This document shows positions 18,594-27,110 of a DNA stretch of 64,000 nt, in pieces. Both the position numbers and the translations under genes were made by a program. Location of the stretch: positions 1 through 64,000 of the forward strand of contig JAFDVW010000001.1 in the NCBI GenBank assembly GCA_018268755.1, in the 5' to 3' direction. This stretch comes from Acidobacteriota bacterium. Its GTDB lineage: Bacteria > Acidobacteriota > Terriglobia > Terriglobales > Acidobacteriaceae. The notes below the pieces were generated by a model. The model was not told the DNA's origin. It saw only the letters and a list, made by a program, of their open reading frames with translations, and made no database searches. Every line of letters begins with the position of its first letter. Positions within the stretch are counted from its first letter, which is position 1.

Positions 18594-18656
18594 GTATCCT
18601 CCCTAATTGAGCCTGTGTGATGTTGCAGAATGGAGTCGAGATCTGGACTAAGCGCC

Positions 18657-18711
18657 GGGGCGGGCACTCAGCGATGTCGGGTGCAGACCTGAGACACCGC
18701 GGGCCCGCCCC
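18657..18711. repeat. Inverted repeat between PRTRC E and ssb
   Basis: Nine-base GC-rich arms GGGGCGGGC (18657-18665) and GCCCGCCCC (18703-18711) flank about 37 bases, in the intergenic region upstream of PRTRC E and downstream of ssb. It could form a long-range hairpin in the leader of the PRTRC transcript. No T-run follows, so a terminator is not indicated. Confidence 0.35.
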
Positions 18712-18761
18712 TATCTATGGCTCTTCCGAAGTAGGAGAGGTTTCCACAGATCTCTTGACGG

Positions 18762-19190
18762 TTAGAACGGAATGTCGTCGTCTACTGGTGTCGGAGCAGG
18801 GTCCGGAGTCGATTCTTCGCCGGCAGTGATTTGTCTGTCCTCTTGGCCATTCCCGCGTGAACTCAGGAGAAGAATCTCCCGGGCAACAATCTCGGTTCGA
18901 TATTTCCTTTCCCCCGTCTGCTTGTCCTCCCAGGTCGACGTTTGCAGCTTGCCTTCCACATAGAGCTTCGAGCCCTTGTGGACGTACTCTCCGACGATCT
19001 CTGCTAGACGCTGCCAGGCCACAATGCTGTGCCATTCCGTTCTGTCTTGCCACTGCTCGCTTCTGTCCCTGAATCGTTGGTTTGTGGCGAGACTCACTTT
19101 CGCTACAGGAACGCCGCTGGCCGTGTATTTCACTTCCGGATCTTGGCCGACGTTTCCCACCAAAATTACTTTGTTTACGCTCTTTGCCAT
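18762..19190 (-). CDS. ssb: Single-stranded DNA-binding protein
   Basis: A 142-residue SSB. The OB-fold begins MAKSVNKVILVGNVGQDPEVKYTASG, continues with TEWHSIVAWQRLAEIVGEYVHKGSKLYVEGKLQTSTWEDK, and ends in the acidic tip DDDIPF that recruits partner proteins. ATG 19190 is chosen because the OB-fold starts there; the longer frame adds 18 unrelated residues. As an ICE-borne SSB it would coat transferred single strands and cooperate with the Rad52-like protein. Confidence 0.93.
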   Translation of the reverse strand: MAKSVNKVILVGNVGQDPEVKYTASGVPVAKVSLATNQRFRDRSEQWQDRTEWHSIVAWQRLAEIVGEYVHKGSKLYVEGKLQTSTWEDKQTGERKYRTEIVAREILLLSSRGNGQEDRQITAGEESTPDPAPTPVDDDIPF

Positions 19191-19212
19191 ATTGCACTCC
19201 AATTGCTTTCCA

Positions 19213-19830
19213 TCATGAGCAGCCGCTCGTGCTGCCACACTCAAGGCACCGATAGCAGGGCCCGTTTCTCACCATAAGGGCACCGCAGAATTGACACGCT
19301 GGGGCATCTCCTAGACTGACGACCTGTCCCAACTGCTGGATGGCACTGCCTGTCTCCGGCTTCATCGCGATCACCTTTGGGACCTCAAACAGAATCCCCT
19401 GCTCGCCTTTGAGAAAACGCAGTTCAAGCCACCGGAACAAATAGTCCATGAGCGACTTGGCATATCCGATTTGTGGGTTCCCCGACCAACCGCTCGGCTC
19501 AAAGCGAGTGTGACTGAACTTGTTGCACAAAACCTGGAGAGGTACCCCATACTGCAAGGCCAGAGAAACCGCGGTCGCAAAGGAGTCCATCAGTCCAGAG
19601 ACCGTTGACCCCTCTTTGGACATGCGAATGAACATTTCGCCAGGGAGACCGTCTTCATACAGACCGATGGTGACGTATCCTTCCTGCCCGCCCACTGAGA
19701 AGTGATGAGTCAGGCTGTGCCGCTCATCGGGCAAGCGACGCCTCACTGCCGGTGTTGCACGCTCGGATGAACCATTCCCGCCTTGGTTGGGGGTGACAGG
19801 GCTCGCTACGCTCGTAACCGTCTCTCCCAT
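19213..19830 (-). CDS. Stand-alone TSCPD domain protein (NrdJ C-terminal-like)
   Basis: A 205-residue protein equivalent to the C-terminal part of B12-dependent (class II) ribonucleotide reductase NrdJ. Residues 30-150 carry RRRLPDERHSLTHHFSV, GYVTIGLYEDGLPGEMFI, KEGSTVSGLMDSFATAVSLALQYGVPL and SLMDYLFRWLELRFL. A C-terminal zinc ribbon, CQFC-x9-CYRCLEC, and a final Cys are present. No catalytic barrel is encoded nearby. ATG 19830 has GGGAGG upstream; the frame's first 50 residues are not needed. It may act on the host reductase or as a stray accessory subunit. Confidence 0.82.
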   Translation of the reverse strand: MGETVTSVASPVTPNQGGNGSSERATPAVRRRLPDERHSLTHHFSVGGQEGYVTIGLYEDGLPGEMFIRMSKEGSTVSGLMDSFATAVSLALQYGVPLQVLCNKFSHTRFEPSGWSGNPQIGYAKSLMDYLFRWLELRFLKGEQGILFEVPKVIAMKPETGSAIQQLGQVVSLGDAPACQFCGALMVRNGPCYRCLECGSTSGCS

Positions 19831-19858
19831 AACAACCTCCCTGCGCTGCCTCGAACCA

Positions 19859-21469
19859 TCACTTGCCCCTGTCAGTCCGTTCAAACAGCACAGCAACTTG
19901 ATCTTGATAAACGGGCGTCCAGTCTGGCCGCTCGCGCAGCACAGCTGCGAGTGCCGAATCGACCGGAAGCAAGGTGGCATTCACGTCGTACTGCGCCAGG
20001 ATTCTGCTCCAGTTCGACTTTGCATCCCACACATCAAGTCCATCCTGAATAAACGTCGGCCCGTAGAAATCTGTCCGTCCGTCATCGAACACTTTCAGAG
20101 ACGGCCAGAGACGGTAGATCAGATACCCTCCCCACTGCCAGTTCGCATACAAGCGGATGGATTCTGGCGCAGTCTGGCGAGAAAGCGCGGAGGCAGCCAG
20201 CACCGGGAAACGCTTGGGATCAAACCCGGCGTGCAACGCTTTCAAGTGGCCGGGATACGCCAGAAGAACTCCTAGGGTCAACACGCCCAAACACGGTACG
20301 CAATGCAATCGGTCCCGTTTGCTATGGGACGCGATGAGTTGCAACCCACTTTCGAGTTCCGAAACGCTGCCGCTGAACCGCCGTAGCCAATTCAGTGAAC
20401 TGCTTGAGCGTGCGTATTCCAACCATTCGCGCAATGCCGAGGAGATACCGGGTGCTGCAACCACCGCAAAGATGGGAATGTTCCGCACCGAGAACAGCGC
20501 AAGGTGCGTCCAACTCAAGAGCAGCATCACTTGGATCAGCCTTCCCGAGGCCAAATGCCAGAACGCCGCCGCGATGGCGAGCGCAAGCACCGTTTCAAAG
20601 TAGGCTGCCGAAAATGAGTGAAAGTCCGCTGACTGAAACTCACTGATGCGGTCCACATAAAAGGATGTGCCCAGATATTGCGCGACATGGATGTGGAGGC
20701 GATATCCATAGGGGTTGATGAGACTGGCAGCCAGACACCCCACAGCGGCCAGGACATATTTTTTCGCTCGGGTCGATACACGAACCCCATTCTCTTGAAT
20801 CAAGTCTTCAACAAACGACCCCAGGGCATAAGTGATCAGCAGGACGATGCCTACGAAGAAACCTCCGTGCAAATTAACCCAAAGGATGGTGAGTGGCAGC
20901 AGAACCAGCAGCAAGTGCGACTCTCCACTTCTCTGTACTCGGATGAGGGTCCCCAAGAATACCGCCGCCAGTAACGGAGTGGCGAGGTGAGGTCGCGCAA
21001 GCCAATGAATTGTGCTTGCCGCCACGCCCAACGACGTCAGGGTGATTGCAATGAATCGGTGTCCGGACTCCGCGACTGCATTCCTGTAGATGCATGTGGA
21101 AGTCAGTCCGAGGAGAACGAGACTCAAGAGCACGATTCCACGTAGGCCCGCCACATGGTGAACGGCCGCCATCATTACATCCGACAGCCACTCCCATGCG
21201 AACCACGGCAAGCCAGGTCTTGTGAAGGAAAAGATGTCGACGGCAGGGGCGCGGCCGTTCCTCAGAATCCATTCCCCGGTTCGAATGTGCCATCCCGTAT
21301 CTGAGTCAGTAAGGAGCCAACCGACGCCGGTCGTGCACCAGAACAACACAAGGATCGGGATCAGGAACGCAAAGTCCGATAGAGAGGGCACCGGTGAGAG
21401 GCGTGCCGCGAAGGTAACCGTGGCTGGGCCAGTCGCTTCCACTCGCTCGACGATACGGGTTGTCGGCAT
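19859..21469 (-). CDS. Multi-pass membrane protein, possible glycosyltransferase-C-like
   Basis: About 536 residues with roughly ten transmembrane helices in the first 440 residues and a soluble C-terminal region (LWPSLKVFDDGRTDFYGPTF). The loop DTGWHIRTGEWILRNGRAPAVDIFSFTRPGLPWFAWEW after TM1 resembles the first periplasmic loop of GT-C type membrane proteins found in Acidobacteriota. ATG 21469 is used; a GTG start 24 bases upstream is possible. It has no obvious link to conjugation, so it may be cargo. Confidence 0.7.
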   Translation of the reverse strand: MPTTRIVERVEATGPATVTFAARLSPVPSLSDFAFLIPILVLFWCTTGVGWLLTDSDTGWHIRTGEWILRNGRAPAVDIFSFTRPGLPWFAWEWLSDVMMAAVHHVAGLRGIVLLSLVLLGLTSTCIYRNAVAESGHRFIAITLTSLGVAASTIHWLARPHLATPLLAAVFLGTLIRVQRSGESHLLLVLLPLTILWVNLHGGFFVGIVLLITYALGSFVEDLIQENGVRVSTRAKKYVLAAVGCLAASLINPYGYRLHIHVAQYLGTSFYVDRISEFQSADFHSFSAAYFETVLALAIAAAFWHLASGRLIQVMLLLSWTHLALFSVRNIPIFAVVAAPGISSALREWLEYARSSSSLNWLRRFSGSVSELESGLQLIASHSKRDRLHCVPCLGVLTLGVLLAYPGHLKALHAGFDPKRFPVLAASALSRQTAPESIRLYANWQWGGYLIYRLWPSLKVFDDGRTDFYGPTFIQDGLDVWDAKSNWSRILAQYDVNATLLPVDSALAAVLRERPDWTPVYQDQVAVLFERTDRGK

Positions 21470-21509
21470 CGCTTCATCACGTTGTGAGGACACTCATACC
21501 TCGACCGGA

Positions 21510-21791
21510 TTACTGTCTGCTGGCGGATTCATGCTCCCAACCGCCAGAGGGATCACTGCGATCACGGTTGAGGCCATCGTCCCGAACTCCGCCTCCTGAC
21601 ACCGGACTATGTCGTTGGATCGCAAATGTTGCGGCTGCGCGTTGATTGAACACGTAGATCAGCAACGGGGTGCCTGTAGCCGCAGCTAGAAACGCGCCTG
21701 CCGGATTAAGGTGCAAGGCATTCCCGATCACGACGAACAAGAAAAGAAAAAGGCACGCCACCAGGGAAATCTGTTTGGCCTTCATCCGCAT
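21510..21791 (-). CDS. Small membrane protein
   Basis: A 93-residue protein with two likely transmembrane helices (about 7-25 and 30-49) and a soluble arginine-rich tail. GGAGG lies 6 bases before ATG 21791. It precedes the large membrane protein on the same strand. No family recognised. Confidence 0.55.
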   Translation of the reverse strand: MRMKAKQISLVACLFLFLFVVIGNALHLNPAGAFLAAATGTPLLIYVFNQRAAATFAIQRHSPVSGGGVRDDGLNRDRSDPSGGWEHESASRQ

Positions 21792-21849
21792 CTTCTGCCT
21801 CCGATCTCAGAACTTAGATCCGTGAGGAAGCCATGCGCCCGAGAGGGCT

Positions 21850-22536
21850 CTAGGCTTCGCTCGATTGTGCGACCGCGAGGCTGGCATCACCGCCAGCAGT
21901 CTCGGTTGTCGGACCAGCGCCAGCGTTCAAGGGCCGGGACACTGGCTTGCGCAAGTAGTGCCTGTGAGAGCAATTCCGGCAATTAACCGCTTTCGTGGCG
22001 GCACGTAGCACGGGCAGGAACTTCGCAGGAATAGAAACGGGTTCTCCGGCTAAGGAATAAAACACCGGCACAACCCTACCGGCTTGAGCCTTGTCCTTTC
22101 CGCGCAGATCGAGCTCAAGCCGTCCATGTATGCCGCGAAAGAGGATTTCGGTTTCCATCGCTGGTCGACGACCGGCTTCAGCCAGGTTGAGCCAGTGTCT
22201 CGTGAGCAGGGTTTCGTATGTCGCGTCTTTTCGAAGCATGTCCACGCGAAGAAATGCCTGGCATATAACGACCGCATGCAAGCCATTGACCCCGATTGCC
22301 TCGACTGGATGCAGGTATTCGAGCGCTCGCCCTTCTTCGTCGGCAAACGTCACATAGCGGCCTATGTCTCCCACCGACCCGCCAGACTCCAAGCCGCGCA
22401 ACACGTAACGTTGAGCTAGTTGTTGGTACTCAATACTGACGATAGGGTGCGCGAAGATGCCCCGTTCCTTGAGGACTCTCATCGCCCTCCGTGGCAATGC
22501 GAGTCCCGCAGCGCCTGTGAACTGTTGTCCCGACAT
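21850..22536 (-). CDS. Hypothetical protein
   Basis: A 228-residue soluble protein. The N-terminal part contains LPRRAMRVLKERGIFAHPIVSIEYQQLAQRYVLRGLESGGSVGD. The C-terminal region has NCRNCSHRHYLRKP, a possible half zinc site, and a low-complexity tail. AAGGAG supports ATG 22536. It lies directly downstream of the primase gene on the same strand and may work with it, but no domain was recognised. Confidence 0.6.
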   Translation of the reverse strand: MSGQQFTGAAGLALPRRAMRVLKERGIFAHPIVSIEYQQLAQRYVLRGLESGGSVGDIGRYVTFADEEGRALEYLHPVEAIGVNGLHAVVICQAFLRVDMLRKDATYETLLTRHWLNLAEAGRRPAMETEILFRGIHGRLELDLRGKDKAQAGRVVPVFYSLAGEPVSIPAKFLPVLRAATKAVNCRNCSHRHYLRKPVSRPLNAGAGPTTETAGGDASLAVAQSSEA

Positions 22537-22559
22537 GGAGATTGCTCCTTCCTTTTGTC

Positions 22560-23531
22560 CTATGCAGTGCGTTGAACGGGGATTGGGTGCCCAATGGCCG
22601 CGCGGATCATTTCTTTTTTGCATCCCGCCCAGCACAGATAAAAGCGAGGATCAGAGACGAGGATTGCGAGGTTGTCGCCGCCACGGTCGTGTCCCGCTTG
22701 GGCACACGAGGGACATTGGGTGACGTAGTTCTTGCCGACAATTCTTGTCTTGCCGACATAATCGAGAATGCAGAACTTCGGCTTGCTCCGCGTACCTTGC
22801 TCGGTGATTTGTGGAACTCTTGACGCAGCCTGACGAACCTCGGCGGGAAGATCCTTGCCTGCGGTGAACCGCAGCAGCTCTTCCTCAGAGAGTTTCTTGA
22901 GTCTCTTCAGATACTCGACCTGCGCTTCCAACGTGTAGTCAGCACCATAGAACCAGAAACGCCGGCCCGCGCCACGGTGAACTCCAAGCGGCCCTCGGAT
23001 GGCGTTTCCGAACGCCCCTGTCGCAATCGAGTCGTGTTTGGGGAAGACCTCAATGCCGTCGGCCAGACCGGTTCCTTTCACAGGAACGCCTAGCCGCCCC
23101 GCCAAATCGTAGATGTAGATTCGGCACTGCCGCGCCAGTAGAGGTGCTGCCAGGAATATCCAAAGGTGCCCTCCGCGCCTGCTCATTTCGAGCGCCGAGT
23201 CCACGTGGTCCGCAGTCAGTTGGAACTGGAGCTTGATCAGGTCATCCATGGCGTGCGCATAGTCCGCGTCGATAGCCACCCACTTGCAGCGTTGACTTGA
23301 CGGGTTGATGGCGTATAGCCCAATGGTCATGCTCCCTTCCAGGTGAGCAGAAATTGTCTGGCCGGTTAGCCAAACTGGGGCGCCGGAACCCTTTGCCTTG
23401 GGACGGTAGTAGTAGTGGCGTCCGCTCCCCGCACCGGGATGGGTGGATTGGACCGTGTACGCCCGGCGATTGACGAACAAAGCGATGTACTCCTTGACCA
23501 ATTCCGCGGTTGCCACATATCGCCGACTCAC
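22560..23531 (-). CDS. TOTE-type archaeo-eukaryotic primase domain protein
   Basis: A 323-residue primase of the AEP superfamily, closest in style to primases of TOTE conflict systems. The catalytic acidic pair is in WVAIDADY (D88, D90), the basic/His site is in SRRGGHLWIFL (H122), then DGIEVFPKHD. A C-terminal zinc-finger-like module (CPSCAQAGHDRGGDNLAI...LCWAGCKKEM) resembles CHC2 primase fingers. The start is GTG 23531, because AAAGGAGGT lies 6 bases upstream; the longer ATG frame would contain that site. It is encoded without the helicase and endonuclease of a full TOTE operon. It probably primes ICE DNA synthesis. Confidence 0.82.
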   Translation of the reverse strand: MSRRYVATAELVKEYIALFVNRRAYTVQSTHPGAGSGRHYYYRPKAKGSGAPVWLTGQTISAHLEGSMTIGLYAINPSSQRCKWVAIDADYAHAMDDLIKLQFQLTADHVDSALEMSRRGGHLWIFLAAPLLARQCRIYIYDLAGRLGVPVKGTGLADGIEVFPKHDSIATGAFGNAIRGPLGVHRGAGRRFWFYGADYTLEAQVEYLKRLKKLSEEELLRFTAGKDLPAEVRQAASRVPQITEQGTRSKPKFCILDYVGKTRIVGKNYVTQCPSCAQAGHDRGGDNLAILVSDPRFYLCWAGCKKEMIRAAIGHPIPVQRTA

Positions 23532-23627
23532 GGTCCACCTCCTTTCCCATAGCCCGTTGGTCATGGCGGCTGTGTGTAGATATTCCAGGACCAGATTTCT
23601 GTCAAACGGCAGTTGAAGGGTCTGTGC

Positions 23628-24011
23628 TCAAGCGTGACAGGTCATTTCGGCGGGTTTTCCGGGTTCAAGAATCCAGCCAGAACCAGCTCTTAGCAGTGCA
23701 GGGCGCTCCACCAGGCTGAGAAGGTCATAGTCATGGACAAGTCGATCAAAATCGTCTACGCAGTACCCGCCGTACGCCTCGTCGTCAAAATCAATCCACA
23801 ACCAGACACCCTGCTTGCGATCCAGTAGGTAGAACGCACCGGAGGCGGCATCGTAGGTGACGGCAAGACAGATCAGGACCGCTGATGGAAATTCGAGCCA
23901 TCGAACGGGTTGTGCCCCATCGGTGGCATGTATGAGCATTTGTACAGCTTCTTCAATTGAGCAGCCGGTTTTTAAGGCGAGAATTGATTCCGCCTTCATT
24001 CGACCAAACAT
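23628..24011 (-). CDS. Hypothetical protein
   Basis: A 127-residue protein. It begins MFGRMKAESILALKTGCSIEEAVQMLIHATDGAQPVRWLEFPSAVL and contains a Trp/Asp-rich centre (VWLWIDFDDEAYGGY). AAAGGAG lies about 8 bases before ATG 24011. No known domain was recognised. It is the most upstream gene of the minus-strand primase group. Confidence 0.6.
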   Translation of the reverse strand: MFGRMKAESILALKTGCSIEEAVQMLIHATDGAQPVRWLEFPSAVLICLAVTYDAASGAFYLLDRKQGVWLWIDFDDEAYGGYCVDDFDRLVHDYDLLSLVERPALLRAGSGWILEPGKPAEMTCHA

Positions 24012-24232
24012 GAGACTTCTCCTTTCAGAAGGGACATCTTCCCCAAAATCACGATAACAATCTGGGGGAACTACGGGAGTCTGCGACCGAGCATTCCATC
24101 CACGTTTGTAGCGGCGCCATAGGAGGTTGACGGAGCGATCCGAATCGCAAATGCACTCGCTCTGCATTCGGCATGCACCTAGAAGGGCGTGGGGTAGCCA
24201 CGCGGCCGGAAGGGTTGCGATACCCTAGTGCT

Positions 24233-24868
24233 ATGACAGCCGCATCCGCAGTGGACCGTGAGGCGTCCCTTCGGCGAGGACGGTACCTTGAATACTTCAC
24301 GGTTTTTTGGAACGTCGGCGAAGGATTGGTGGCGGTCATAGCAGGTGCAGTCGCAGGCAGCATTTCGCTCCTGGGATTCGGGATCGACAGCTTCATCGAA
24401 GTGACTTCCGGGGTTGCCTTGCTATGGCGAATGTCGGTGGACTCCGAAATCCAGTCCCGTGAACGCAACGAGCGACGCGCTCTCACAATTGTCGGCGCCT
24501 GCTTCCTGGCCCTTGCTGTTTACATCGCTTATGAATCCGCGATGGACCTGTGGTCGAAGAAAGCACCCGAGCACAGCGTCCCCGGAATTATCCTGGCGTG
24601 CGCCTCGCTGATAGCAATGCCGTTGCTCTCTCGCGCCAAGCGAAAGGTAGGGCACGCACTTGGCAGCGCAGCAATGCACGCGGATGCGAAACAGACTGAA
24701 TTTTGCATCTATCTTTCGGCGATTCTTCTTGCAGGACTGTTGCTCAACGCCCTCTTTGGCCTTTGGTGGGCCGATCCCGTCGCGGGGTTTGCTATGGTTC
24801 CCATCATTGCAAAAGAGGGAATCGAAGGCCTGCGAGGCAAAGCCTGCGGCGATTGCTGTTCTCCCTGA
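24233..24868 (+). CDS. Cation diffusion facilitator family transporter
   Basis: A 211-residue CDF-type transporter with five or six transmembrane helices. It contains the CDF-like pair of helices with SISLLGFGIDSFIEVTSG (D and E as metal ligands in TM2) and HADAKQTEFCIYLSAILLAG (H/D ligands in TM5). It ends in a Cys-rich tail, GKACGDCCSP. The cytoplasmic dimerisation domain of full-length CDFs is missing, as in the short subfamily. ATG 24233 has no strong ribosome site and may be leaderless. It is the only metal-related cargo gene seen and is opposite in strand to its neighbours. Confidence 0.8.
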   Translation: MTAASAVDREASLRRGRYLEYFTVFWNVGEGLVAVIAGAVAGSISLLGFGIDSFIEVTSGVALLWRMSVDSEIQSRERNERRALTIVGACFLALAVYIAYESAMDLWSKKAPEHSVPGIILACASLIAMPLLSRAKRKVGHALGSAAMHADAKQTEFCIYLSAILLAGLLLNALFGLWWADPVAGFAMVPIIAKEGIEGLRGKACGDCCSP

Positions 24869-24957
24869 AATCCCTGTCATAGTCAACGCCCAAGTCACTG
24901 GCGTCGTTTCAGTTACGCCGAGGCAAACATCTCAAACACACTTCAATCACACCACAA

Positions 24958-25773
24958 TCACACGACAACGTCGGGGAAAAGAACCCCTGAGTGTTGAACC
25001 ACTTTGCGTTGTGTCAACAGCGAATCGAGGGACACCGCTACGGGGGACTGACTTCTTCTAACCGGGAGCGTCAACGGCTGTTGGAGGAACTCCTTGTACA
25101 AACCGAAGTAGATCGCTCGCTTGCACTCTGACAGACTGTTTGCGATAAACCACAGCAGATCATGGTTCGGCAAAAGGTAAAGGAAGTGTGCAACCGCCGT
25201 CTCCTGGTCGATTCTCTCTCGAACAGCGTGATAATGCCTTTCCGCCTTGGGCGTGCGTTCGTATTCGAGCGCAAAGCGGCAATCTTGTCCCGCCAGGCGT
25301 ACAGTGACAATCGCGTCGTAGTACTTCCGGTAGCCGTTCGAGGTGAGATCATTCCGCGAACGGATCTCAGTTTCTGGCATCCAGTAAACCAGCGTACCGC
25401 TCCGCTTCAGCGCCAAATGGATCGCGTTTAGTTCCAGGGAGTGGTGAAGACCGCTCTGTGCGGAATTTGACCTTGCCTTACCGACTGGTTGCACATAGTG
25501 TTCGCCTCTTCCCACAAGTTCCGAAGCACCGGCGTGCGAGATCGAGTAGACAATTCCTTGATTGCCCAAAGGCGTTTCCTGCCGGATCAGCAGGCCATGT
25601 TTCACGAGACGGCGCACTCTGTTGTTGAAAGCATTTCGTGACGACGCACTGTAGTCCAGTCTCAGGAGATCGAACAGTTGGTTGTGTGTGATGAAACCCG
25701 AGTGCAGCACCTGCCGCAGGAGTGGATAGTCCCGAGTAGGACTCAATGAGATCGACCCCTTCCAATAGCGCAT
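24958..25773 (-). CDS. Winged-helix protein of replication-relaxation type
   Basis: A 271-residue protein. The N-terminal winged-helix region (DYPLLRQVLHSGFITHNQLFDLL, NAFNNRVRRLVKHGLLIRQ) resembles replication-relaxation/mobility proteins of plasmids. The second half contains HHSLELNAIHLALKRSG and YYDAIVTVRLAGQDCRFALEYERTPK, which resembles a nuclease-like beta core with D and EYE residues. It closes the minus-strand transfer operon. In the absence of a recognisable relaxase it deserves a check as a transfer-initiation factor. Confidence 0.6.
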   Translation of the reverse strand: MRYWKGSISLSPTRDYPLLRQVLHSGFITHNQLFDLLRLDYSASSRNAFNNRVRRLVKHGLLIRQETPLGNQGIVYSISHAGASELVGRGEHYVQPVGKARSNSAQSGLHHSLELNAIHLALKRSGTLVYWMPETEIRSRNDLTSNGYRKYYDAIVTVRLAGQDCRFALEYERTPKAERHYHAVRERIDQETAVAHFLYLLPNHDLLWFIANSLSECKRAIYFGLYKEFLQQPLTLPVRRSQSPVAVSLDSLLTQRKVVQHSGVLFPDVVV

Positions 25774-25789
25774 AGTATGGCTCCGGTCA

Positions 25790-26329
25790 TTATCGTGCGC
25801 AGAGCGTGAGCCGCGCCGGCAACGGGCGTAGCTCTGAGAGTCCGACCACGAACCGCCCAAGATCGCTTTGAATCCACCCTTGACCATCCATCAGCAACAT
25901 GAGTTCCTGGTTGCCTCCGCACTCGCTGAAAGAAAGCAGCCATGTATCCGGCGATCTCCAGCCTTCGGTCCCGACAGCAAAATGGCCGTTCAGGTCGGAA
26001 CTCGCGACCAGCAGAAAACGCTCGGCGCAACTACCTCTCCTGGCCAGTCGTCTGAACAGCAGTCTGTTGCAACCCATCCAAACCGACGGCTCAGCACACT
26101 CGAAGACCCGTCCGATCATCTTCGACGGGTAATTTGGGTTGAAGCCGCCAATTGCATCGAACCTGGCGTAGCCGCAGATCTGCGGACGCTGCCGTAGGCC
26201 GCCCTTCACCATCACGCCCGTCGTGTTGTAGTAGACGACGGGGCAGAGGCGCCAACTGGCACTAGGTTCCAGCCGTTGCCGCCATACACTACCGAAACCA
26301 GTGACCGACACGAGCACGCCACTACCCAC
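25790..26329 (-). CDS. Hypothetical transfer-region protein
   Basis: A 179-residue protein starting at GTG 26329, which overlaps the stop of the upstream membrane protein. No membrane segment or known motif was recognised; it contains WRQRLEPSASWRLCPVVYYNTTGVMVKGGLRQRPQICGYARFDAIGG. Its position between a coupling-protein operon and the winged-helix gene points to the transfer module. Confidence 0.55.
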   Translation of the reverse strand: MGSGVLVSVTGFGSVWRQRLEPSASWRLCPVVYYNTTGVMVKGGLRQRPQICGYARFDAIGGFNPNYPSKMIGRVFECAEPSVWMGCNRLLFRRLARRGSCAERFLLVASSDLNGHFAVGTEGWRSPDTWLLSFSECGGNQELMLLMDGQGWIQSDLGRFVVGLSELRPLPARLTLCAR

Positions 26330-27110
26330 CTTTCAATCTGCGGCTGTTCGTTCGCTCTGCATAGAGCTGCTCTTGGAGGTTGTTAATGTGAGTCACCAGT
26401 CTCGGATCAGCGCCAGGCGTTACCTGTGTTTGCTTAGTCCCTGTCGTGCCGGACTTGGCGGTCAGCGCCTCCAGCCGTACTGACATGTCCGCGAGAATCT
26501 CAGACTTCTTTCGGAGTTCTTCTCGAGCAACATCTCTTTCTCTGGTTGCTGTGTCCCGCTCACTGGCCACGCAAGCTAGTTCGCCCTTCAGTTGTTCGAT
26601 TTCGGAGCCCTTGCCGGCAACTGTGTCACCATGTTCTGCCGCCTCGATTGCCCGATTACAGCGCTCGATATGAGTGTTGTATCGCTCGATTGCTTCCTGG
26701 GCCACTTTCCGGGAATAGGTATCCTGGTTGTACAGGTCGGCCATCATTTCCGCCGTGATCCACATTGCCCGCCGATGATCCGTGTGCAACTTGGCGCAAA
26801 CAACGGCCATGACTAGTAGCGCCAGTGTCGTTGACACGCTGTATAGGAAGTGCGGGTTCCTCAGCCGTGCTTCGATGAACGCCCGACGCTCGCGCTCGAT
26901 CCATTGGCCGTAGTCGACGCCAGCCGGATTGAACTGCTTCAACAGGAACTCGTACCACGTGTCGTGACGCTGATAGAGAGGATGAGCAGCCGCAGTCTGA
27001 GCACTGGCCGGCCGGGAGTCTGACGATTGCCGCGGCTGTGCAACGCCTGGATTGCTGTTAAGTATCGCTCCGACCCACATGACAACGAGCACTGTCAGCG
27101 TGCCGGTCAC
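26322..27110 (-). CDS. Membrane-anchored coiled-coil transfer protein
   Basis: A 262-residue protein with an N-terminal hydrophobic segment (about 4-18), a second transmembrane helix (about 88-106) and a long coiled coil (about 150-215, rich in E, R, A). Start is GTG 27110, with GGAGG 6 bases upstream. It overlaps the VirD4 stop codon (GTGA), so it is translationally coupled to the coupling protein. It may be a scaffold for it at the membrane. Confidence 0.65.
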   Translation of the reverse strand: MTGTLTVLVVMWVGAILNSNPGVAQPRQSSDSRPASAQTAAAHPLYQRHDTWYEFLLKQFNPAGVDYGQWIERERRAFIEARLRNPHFLYSVSTTLALLVMAVVCAKLHTDHRRAMWITAEMMADLYNQDTYSRKVAQEAIERYNTHIERCNRAIEAAEHGDTVAGKGSEIEQLKGELACVASERDTATRERDVAREELRKKSEILADMSVRLEALTAKSGTTGTKQTQVTPGADPRLVTHINNLQEQLYAERTNSRRLKGG

